A stretch of 19,574 nucleotides of DNA from assembly GCA_018383375.1 (NCBI GenBank), contig JAHAWW010000021.1, positions 1 to 19,574 on the forward strand. Direction: 5' to 3'. This DNA is from Prevotellamassilia sp. (GTDB taxonomy: Bacteria; Bacteroidota; Bacteroidia; Bacteroidales; Bacteroidaceae). The translations under genes were made by a program, and so were the position numbers. The notes under the pieces are model-generated. The model did no database searches and was not told the origin of the DNA. It saw only the letters and a list, made by a program, of their open reading frames with translations. Positions 14,739 to 19,574 of the stretch are shown piece by piece (within the stretch, counting starts at the first letter, position 1; every line of letters starts with the position of its first letter).

Positions 14739-14955
14739 AAGCCCTGTAAGGGCGCAACATAATAGCCCAGGTCGAAGGCCTGGGTAGAGTCGTTCTGGTA
14801 AAATCCGGCCTGTAAGGTCGGCACAATACGGGCCATTATGCATATTCAATCAATCACTCGCCGCTTGGGGTGCCGACCTTTCAGACCGGAATATGGGAGG
14901 CCATATTTACCCAGGCCTTCGACCTGGGCTGATATGTGACGCCCTTACAGGGCTT
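14739..14955. repeat. Long imperfect inverted repeat (cruciform/MITE-like element)
   Basis: Arms of about 85 bases (14739-14823 and 14870-14955) are reverse complements over most of their length, around a 46-base centre (14824-14869). Each arm is itself made of smaller palindromes: GCCCTGTAAGGGC, CCCAGGTCGAAGGCCTGGG and CCGGCCTGTAAGGTCGG in the left arm, with matching partners on the right. No open frame and no recognised target-site duplication. Modules with this wording recur in Bacteroidales spacers as far as I recall, so a dispersed non-autonomous element is likely. Confidence 0.8.
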
Positions 14956-14970
14956 GCCGTGCCGCTCACG

Positions 14971-15007
14971 TCTCTTAGTCTCTTAGTCTCTTTAACTCTT
15001 AGTCTTA
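14971..15007. repeat. Tandem AGTC tract before ndk
   Basis: TCTCTTAGTC, TCTTAGTC, TCTTTAACTCTTAGTC: three near-repeats of an (A/T)CTCTTAGTCT unit, ending 46 bases before the ndk start. It directly follows the right arm of the long palindrome. Confidence 0.65.
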
Positions 15008-15052
15008 TACATATATATAATAAACGAGACACACACCTTAAATCTATACACT

Positions 15053-15523
15053 ATGTCTAAACTTCAAAAAACGCTCGTCTTGCTCAAACCCTGCACCCTG
15101 CAGCGTGGTTTGGCCGGCGAAATCATCAGCCTGTTTGAAAAGAAGGGCTTGATTATCAAAGGTATGAAAATGATGCAGCTCACCGACGAACTGCTTAGCG
15201 AGCACTATGCTCACCTGTCTGAAAAACCATTTTTCGGACGTGTGAAAGCCGCCATGATGACAGCCCCCGTAGTGGCGCTCTGCCTTGAAGGCGTAGATGC
15301 CGTAGATGCCGTGCGCGCCCTCACCGGCCCCACCAACGGACGCTTGGCTCCCGCCGGCACCATCCGTGGCAACTATTGCGTGAGCTTCCAGGAGAATATC
15401 GTACACGCCAGCGACTCGCCCGAAACGGCAGCCATCGAGCTGGCCCGTTTCTTCAAGCCCGAAGAGATTTTCGAGTGGCGTCCGGCCATCTTCAATTGGC
15501 TCTATGCCTGCGACGAGTTTTAA
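15053..15523 (+). CDS. ndk: Nucleoside-diphosphate kinase
   Basis: 156 residues. KTLVLLKPCTLQRGLAGEII carries the phosphate-binding lysine; GPTNGRLAPAGTIRGNY the nucleotide-binding Arg and Asn; ENIVHASDSPETAAIEL the phospho-acceptor His at residue 118. KPCT in place of the usual KPDG/KPDA and the roughly 15-residue C-terminal tail are, as I recall, normal for Bacteroidetes Ndk. It transfers the gamma phosphate of ATP to other (d)NDPs in the cytosol. It appears to be a single-gene unit: a long spacer lies upstream and an 11-bp terminator lies 43 bases after the stop. Confidence 0.96.
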   Translation: MSKLQKTLVLLKPCTLQRGLAGEIISLFEKKGLIIKGMKMMQLTDELLSEHYAHLSEKPFFGRVKAAMMTAPVVALCLEGVDAVDAVRALTGPTNGRLAPAGTIRGNYCVSFQENIVHASDSPETAAIELARFFKPEEIFEWRPAIFNWLYACDEF

Positions 15524-15565
15524 GCACCCGCATCTACGCCACCCCTAAATTGTCGTAAAAAAACT

Positions 15566-15591
15566 AAACCCATGCCTTCGGCGTGGGTTTT
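15566..15591 (+). terminator. Intrinsic terminator of ndk
   Basis: AAACCCATGCC (15566-15576) pairs with GGCGTGGGTTT (15580-15590) across a TTC loop, with one T-G pair, and ends in TTTTCT. The preceding A run (15557-15563) makes it weakly bidirectional. Confidence 0.85.
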
Positions 15592-15658
15592 CTGTATACT
15601 TTTGTATAAGATAGGCTGCGGCTCAGCATAGCACCTGTGAAAAGCTACGCTTTTCCCG

Positions 15659-15688
15659 TTGCTCTGCATTCGCCTTGCACTATCTTTG
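15659..15688 (+). promoter_or_regulatory. Bacteroidetes-type promoter of the small secreted protein gene
   Basis: TTG (15659-15661), a 19-base spacer and a perfect -7 box TATCTTTG (15681-15688). Predicted start of transcription near 15695, leader about 20 bases before the ATG at 15714. Confidence 0.8.
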
Positions 15689-15713
15689 CATTACTATAAA
15701 CCACACGAAACCA

Positions 15714-16364
15714 ATGAAAGCACTTCGCATAGTTGTCTTGAGCCTGCTCGTGTCTGTGTGCACCAGCCTGAGTGCGCAAGACGTGCATTCCGACGTGGCG
15801 CAGACCACGGTCGTGGCCGAGGAGGCAATCCCCGACACGGCTTTGTGTGCCACCCCAAACACGGCCTGGTGGCCCATCGGACCGTTTACCGACGTGGCCG
15901 CACCGGGTTTTTATGGTTTCTCTCCGCTTTATGGCGGATGGCGAGGCGGAGCGATGAGACTGCACGAAGGGTTCAACGCCAGCCTCGGCATGAGCCTCAC
16001 CATACCCTTTGGCAAAAATGCACCGCGTGGCGTGGGCTTTGGTCGCGATGTGACTTTGGCCTATGTCAAACCCCTCTCTGAGCGTTGGACTCTGGCGGCT
16101 GGACTTTATGCTGCCGGAATGAGTTTCGGCGGGTGGAACGACAACGAGGTGGGCCTTTCGGCGGCTTTGGCCTATCAACTCAACGACCACGTGACGCTCT
16201 ATGGCTATGGCACCAAGTCGCTCTTGTCGCCGGCACGATGGCGGGCCGACGGGGTGCTGCCCTGGATGTATCGGATACCCAAAGACCGCATCGGTGCCAT
16301 GGCCGAGTGGAAACCCACGGAGAGCCTGATGATACAAGTGAGCGTGGAGAAACACACTTATTAA
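15714..16364 (+). CDS. Small secreted, probably outer-membrane, protein of unknown function
   Basis: 216 residues from the ATG just behind a consensus promoter; an in-frame start at 15675 would lie in the -7 box. Residues 1-22 (MKALRIVVLSLLVSVCTSLSAQ) form a signal peptide cleaved after SAQ; the inner Cys16 does not fit a lipobox. The mature part is rich in Gly, Trp and Tyr and alternates polar and apolar residues, for example FNASLGMSLTIPFG, WTLAAGLYAAGMSFGG and HVTLYGYGTKS, which suggests about eight beta strands, i.e. a small barrel or beta-sandwich on the outer membrane. I do not recognise the family. It stands alone between the ndk terminator and repeat copy 2. Confidence 0.75.
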   Translation: MKALRIVVLSLLVSVCTSLSAQDVHSDVAQTTVVAEEAIPDTALCATPNTAWWPIGPFTDVAAPGFYGFSPLYGGWRGGAMRLHEGFNASLGMSLTIPFGKNAPRGVGFGRDVTLAYVKPLSERWTLAAGLYAAGMSFGGWNDNEVGLSAALAYQLNDHVTLYGYGTKSLLSPARWRADGVLPWMYRIPKDRIGAMAEWKPTESLMIQVSVEKHTY

Positions 16365-16526
16365 ACGTTTGCTTGACGGACGGCAGCCGCGCTTGGTTTG
16401 TTCAAAATCGGGGGCGAGCGTGACGGTTTTTCTTCTTTTTTCTTCTGAAAAACGTCTGCGACAGATGGCGTCCTTGTTTTTTTCGCCCCAAAACGACTTG
16501 AAAGCGCACAAATGGCACAAAATAAT

Positions 16527-16645
16527 TCCTGTCCTTAGCCCCGCCGCCACGGGAATAAGGCCGGAAATTTCTGTCATAAGGCCCGTATCGCCCTGAAAGC
16601 CAATAAAAAAGGCCCTCTAAGGGCCTCTCTCTTCTCTTTTACCCA
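16527..16645. repeat. Two-hairpin intergenic repeat, copy 2
   Basis: Same layout as 2538-2640: CCTGTCC, then an imperfect hairpin 16533-16560 (CCTTA...TAAGG outside, CCC...GGG inside), TCATAAGGCCCGTATCGCCCTGAAAGCC-type linker (16574-16601), an A run and hairpin 2 at 16611-16625. Hairpin 2 keeps its pairing although its bases differ completely from copy 1. Confidence 0.75.
16605..16640. terminator. Bidirectional terminator formed by hairpin 2 of repeat copy 2
   Basis: GGCCCT (16611-16616) pairs with AGGGCC (16620-16625) around CTA. On the plus strand a pyrimidine run ending in CTTTT follows, fitting termination of the gene at 15714; on the minus strand six T follow, which is the stronger signal. 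Confidence 0.65.
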
Positions 16646-16732
16646 AAGATAGCCCGAAAAGCCGACACCACAAAAGACAAAAACGGGCCGAGGCGCATGT
16701 GAGGCGCGGCAACGACGACGAAGCAAGAATGA

Positions 16733-16832
16733 TTTGTTAACAAATAACGGCCGTTTTGATAAATGGACTTCTCAAAACGCCCAAGTTTAGATTTTTTAAG
16801 AGCATCAAACCTTGCTTTTTTACGTAAAAAAG
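16733..16832. promoter_or_regulatory. Palindrome cluster in the fucosidase control region (candidate operators)
   Basis: Four symmetrical sites: TTTGTTAACAAA (16733-16744), AACGGCCGTT (16746-16755), CGTTTTGA-N12-TCAAAACG (16752-16779) and a perfect 18-bp palindrome CTTTTTTACGTAAAAAAG (16815-16832). The last ends 11 bases before the -7 box and covers the place where a -33 box should be, which suits an activator or repressor site. Confidence 0.55.
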
Positions 16833-16843
16833 TGAGTTTTTCA

Positions 16844-16851
16844 TATCTTTG
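16844..16851 (+). promoter_or_regulatory. -7 element of the fucosidase gene
   Basis: TATCTTTG is a perfect TAnnTTTG box; the nearest TTG (16812-16814) is 29 bases upstream, too far for a normal -33. Predicted leader about 80 bases. A missing -33 box fits a promoter dependent on a regulator. Confidence 0.6.
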
Positions 16852-16938
16852 CCACGCAAGAGTATAGCCTTTCGGGCAGCTCTGGCTTATTCAAGAGAAA
16901 TCTTTTTTACCAATATCTTTTTAACCTTACAAAACACT

Positions 16939-18447
16939 ATGAACAAAACTACCAAGTTTTTGCTCCCCGCACTCTTGGCGGCTGTGCCCATCACCTCGTG
17001 GGCGCAGAGCGAGTTCACGCTTTCGACGGCCACACCGGCCAACGTCGAGGGCGAACCGGCTCCGGTGTTCCCCGTGCCCTCAGACAGGCAGTTGAAATGG
17101 AACGAAACGGAGTTTTACGCCTTCTTCCACTACGGAATGAACACTTACACGGGACAGGAATGGGGTTATGGCAACGAAAGCGAAAGCCAGTTTGCCCCGA
17201 CCGCTGCTCCCAATCCGCGCCAATGGCTCGAGGCTGCCAAAGCTGCAGGAATGAAAGGCGGCATCGCCGTGGTGAAACACCACGACGGATTTTGCCTCTG
17301 GCCCACAGAGACCACCACACACTGTGTGAAACTCGCCGGCAACGATTTCGGTAAAAACACCAACATCCCCAAAGACTTTGCCGACGCGGCCAGAGACCTG
17401 GGCATGAAATACGGCTTCTATGTGTCGCCCTGGGACCGCAACTCGCAATATTGGGGCGACGGCACCGACAACTATGCCAAAAAGGTGTTCCTCCCGCAAT
17501 GTGCCGAGTTGGCCACCTACGGCCACGACCAGTTCGAGATGTGGTTTGACGGCGCCACCGGCGGTGGCGGCTACTATGGCGGCTCAAGCAATACCAACCG
17601 CTCCATCTCAAGCGCCGAGCTCTATTATGACATCCCCAACCTCCGCGACTCTATCCACAACGTCTGCCCCGACTGCGTGATGTGGGGTGTGGGCGGCGAA
17701 GCCCGCTGGATTGGTAACGAAGCCGGTTGGGCCGGCGAGACCTGCTGGTCGATGGGTAGCGGCACAAGCGGCGACGAGAACGGCTATGAATGGCATCCCG
17801 GCGAAAGCGACGCCAAAGGCACCTCGGCAGGATGGTTCTGGCACTCGGGCGAAACGGTGAAATCGGCAGAGACACTCTTCAAGATGTATCTCGAGACCGT
17901 GGGCCGCAATGCCACCCTCATCCTCAACCTGCCGCCCGACCAGTCGGGCAGCCTGCCTGCAGCCACAGTGACCCGCATGACCGAGCTGGGCAACCTCATC
18001 AACACACGCTTGGGCACAGACCTCGCTCCCTCTGCCACAGTGACCGTGAGCGATGCACGTCCCAACGGTGCCACACGCACCTACGTCGCTGCCAATATCA
18101 CCGACAACAACAAAGACACCTATTGGGCAGCATCCGACGGACAAAACACGGCCACCATCACCTTCACTTGGCCCGAAACCAAGACCGTGCGCTATGTCTC
18201 AATGATGGAATACATCAAATTGGGTCAGCGCGTCAAAGGCTTCAACATCGAAGTCTCTACCGACGGCACCAACTGGACAGCCGTGGGCGGCAACATCGCC
18301 AAAACCACCATCGGCTACAAGCGCATCATCCCGCTCAACGGCAACACAAGCAACAGCTACGGCAACGGCTACCAAGCCAAATACCTCCGCATCAACATCA
18401 CCGATGCCAAGTCGTGCCCCACGCTCCACACCGTGCAAATCTTCTAA
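16939..18447 (+). CDS. Secreted alpha-L-fucosidase, GH29, with C-terminal F5/8C (CBM32-like) domain
   Basis: 502 residues from the ATG at 16939 (the frame is open upstream, but there it crosses the -7 box). A signal peptide ends at about residue 23 (ITSWAQ). The GH29 barrel, about 45-375, shows FYAFFHYGMNTYTGQEWG, GIAVVKHHDGFCLWPT, GMKYGFYVSPWDRN and the nucleophile in EMWFDGA (Asp204). The downstream RWIGNEAG (Glu261) is a candidate acid/base. EWHPGESDAKGTSAGWFW resembles the 1,3/1,4-fucosidase (GH29-B) type. Residues about 380-502 form an F5/8C galactose-binding-like domain (ITDNNKDTYWAA...YVSMMEYIKLGQRVKGFNIEVSTDG...YLRINI). It would release alpha-L-fucose from host or plant glycans in the periplasm or outside. 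A second secreted gene follows 57 bases on, suggesting a glycan-use locus; no SusC/SusD pair is in view. Confidence 0.95.
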   Translation: MNKTTKFLLPALLAAVPITSWAQSEFTLSTATPANVEGEPAPVFPVPSDRQLKWNETEFYAFFHYGMNTYTGQEWGYGNESESQFAPTAAPNPRQWLEAAKAAGMKGGIAVVKHHDGFCLWPTETTTHCVKLAGNDFGKNTNIPKDFADAARDLGMKYGFYVSPWDRNSQYWGDGTDNYAKKVFLPQCAELATYGHDQFEMWFDGATGGGGYYGGSSNTNRSISSAELYYDIPNLRDSIHNVCPDCVMWGVGGEARWIGNEAGWAGETCWSMGSGTSGDENGYEWHPGESDAKGTSAGWFWHSGETVKSAETLFKMYLETVGRNATLILNLPPDQSGSLPAATVTRMTELGNLINTRLGTDLAPSATVTVSDARPNGATRTYVAANITDNNKDTYWAASDGQNTATITFTWPETKTVRYVSMMEYIKLGQRVKGFNIEVSTDGTNWTAVGGNIAKTTIGYKRIIPLNGNTSNSYGNGYQAKYLRINITDAKSCPTLHTVQIF

Positions 18448-18504
18448 CCCTTGGCGGAAATCTATTCAAACACTTTTATTCATTATATAAATAGTTATAT
18501 ACAC

Positions 18505-19574
18505 ATGAACAAAAAGCTCACAACCGCCCTCGCCGCCGCGGCCCTCACGCTCACCGCAGGAGCGCAAACCGTCATCGGCTTTGAGAGCGACACGACATAC
18601 GCCGCCATTGGGGTCTACGACTCTTGGGCCGGCTCTCCATTCAGAACGGGTGAACTCACGGGCAACGTGAAGGTCATCACCAACGAACTCAACCAGGCCG
18701 ACGCCGTGACCGGCGAAGTGGCCAACCCCTCCGACAAAATCTTGGCCTTCCAGCGCTCACGCTTCGCCGGCAACCAGTTTGGCGCACGCATCGACCTGAA
18801 AGAACCCATTGCGCTCTCGCCCACCACACAATATGTCCACGCGCTGATTTATAAGACCGGACGCGAAGGACGAGTAATGCTCATCGGACTGGGCAAACGC
18901 ACCGACCGACCGGGACAGCAAGAAACCGAACAGTTCAAGGTGCTCACACGCACCTCTGTGAAAAACGACCGCTGGTGTGACGCCGTGTTCGGTATCAGCG
19001 GCGCTGAGGGTATCAACCTCCACGCCCTGGTCATCGTGCCCGACTGCGAGTCGACACACGACCTGAGCGAAGACGCCGTGGTCTATCTCGACTCCATCGA
19101 GATTTCGGCTTCGGCCAACGCCCGTGTGGTCTACGGCACCTATCCCATCAACTTCGAGAAGACAGAAGCCATCAAACGCCCCAACAAAGACCGCTTCACC
19201 ACACAAATCAGTCTGAACTCGCCCACCGACGGCGCACAGACCATTGCCGTGGCACAACAGACCAACCAACTGCTCTTCCAAGACTGCCTCAGCAAGGGCT
19301 TCAAGGTGAAAGCCGGCGAAACCGTCACACCTGGAGTCAATTTTTTTCCTGGCACTTGGATGCACACCTACGTCTATCTCGACAAAGCCAAAGATGGCCA
19401 GTTCCAATACGGCGTGGCAGACGACCTCTCCAACTTGGCAGAGACCGACATTGTCAGCTTCTCATACTACAACGGCAAAAACAGCAACAAAGCAACGGCC
19501 GGCGCAGGCAACTCAGTGCAACCACTGGCCTTCACCGTTCCTGCAGCCCTCACGCCCGGCTTCTATCGCCTGCG
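18505..19574 (+). CDS. Large secreted protein of unknown family, N-terminal part (runs off window)
   Basis: 356 residues are visible without a stop. MNKKLTTALAAAALTLTAGAQ is a signal peptide with cleavage after AGAQ. The mature N-terminus (TVIGFESDTTYAAIGVYDSWAG...) and the following about 200 residues look like all-beta, jelly-roll-like domains (ALIYKTGREGRVMLIGLG, HALVIVPDCESTHDLSEDAVVYLDSIEIS), and a second module starts near residue 213 (GTYPINFEKTEAIKRP...). The last residues, PAALTPGFYRL, resemble the end of modules that precede catalytic domains in Prevotella glycosidases, so a large multidomain glycan enzyme or surface binding protein is likely, but the catalytic part is outside the window. 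It is probably co-transcribed with the fucosidase. The family is not recognised. Confidence 0.75.
   Translation, partial: MNKKLTTALAAAALTLTAGAQTVIGFESDTTYAAIGVYDSWAGSPFRTGELTGNVKVITNELNQADAVTGEVANPSDKILAFQRSRFAGNQFGARIDLKEPIALSPTTQYVHALIYKTGREGRVMLIGLGKRTDRPGQQETEQFKVLTRTSVKNDRWCDAVFGISGAEGINLHALVIVPDCESTHDLSEDAVVYLDSIEISASANARVVYGTYPINFEKTEAIKRPNKDRFTTQISLNSPTDGAQTIAVAQQTNQLLFQDCLSKGFKVKAGETVTPGVNFFPGTWMHTYVYLDKAKDGQFQYGVADDLSNLAETDIVSFSYYNGKNSNKATAGAGNSVQPLAFTVPAALTPGFYRL

Larger units (their letters stand above)
14496..15052. other. Gene-free spacer between divergent fur and ndk
   Basis: 557 bases. From left to right: the fur promoter, a plus-strand hairpin with T run and overlapping promoter candidate (14651-14690), a long imperfect palindrome (14739-14955) and a tandem AGTC tract (14971-15007). 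The last 45 bases before ndk are AT-rich (TATACATATATATAATAAA) without a consensus -7 box. No gene or tRNA recognised. Confidence 0.55.
16365..16938. other. Gene-free spacer upstream of the fucosidase gene
   Basis: 574 bases. The left part (16365-16526) shows nothing I can name. Repeat copy 2 occupies 16527-16645, a set of palindromes lies at 16733-16832, and the fucosidase -7 box at 16844-16851. The remaining leader (16852-16938) is AT-rich towards the ATG. Confidence 0.55.

Overview
The window looks like a chromosomal segment of a Bacteroidales bacterium, most likely a Prevotella-type member of the Prevotellaceae. The evidence is as follows. Promoters match the Bacteroidetes TTTG / TAnnTTTG consensus instead of -35/-10 boxes. 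Shine-Dalgarno sites are essentially absent. LysS, Ndk, MtaB and the lipoproteins have Bacteroidetes-type sequences. Third codon positions are rich in C/G. There is no phage, plasmid, IS transposase, CRISPR array, rRNA or tRNA gene that I can support.

Layout. 1-2300 (+): the end of a DUF6057-like protein, then a TolB-like beta-propeller lipoprotein with a CxxCH haem-type motif. 2301-2743: a gene-free stretch with copy 1 of a structured repeat. 2744-6068 (+): ogt-type DNA repair methyltransferase, lysS and gpsA. 6189-9433 (-): mtaB, a family 2 glycosyltransferase and an RsmI-like methyltransferase, convergent with gpsA across an AGTC-rich inverted repeat. 9792-9992 (+): a very small Ala/Ser/Asp-repeat lipoprotein with a strong promoter, biased codons and a clear terminator. 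10483-14495 (-): a Fur-family regulator and tcdA, a nitroreductase, carboxynorspermidine dehydrogenase and an Ala-tRNA(Pro) deacylase-like protein, with convincing minus-strand terminators after the last two. 14496-15052: a gene-free stretch with a long imperfect palindrome and AGTC repeats. 15053-16364 (+): ndk and a small secreted or outer-membrane protein. 16365-16938: repeat copy 2 and a palindrome-rich control region. 16939-19574 (+): a secreted GH29 alpha-L-fucosidase with a C-terminal F5/8C (CBM32-like) domain, then the start of another large secreted protein that runs off the end.

How they fit together. Most of the window is housekeeping: translation fidelity (lysS, mtaB, tcdA, ProX-like deacylase, RsmI-like methylase), nucleotide and lipid precursors (ndk, gpsA), polyamine synthesis and DNA repair. 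The right end is a host- or plant-glycan degradation locus. The best candidates for something undescribed are in the spacers and small genes: a two-hairpin repeat present at least twice, a roughly 217-bp cruciform-type palindrome, AGTC repeats at three spacers, a highly expressed Ala/Ser/Asp lipoprotein, a possibly leaderless fur mRNA, an orphan terminator, and stacked palindromes before the fucosidase. I found no convincing new defence or mobile system.
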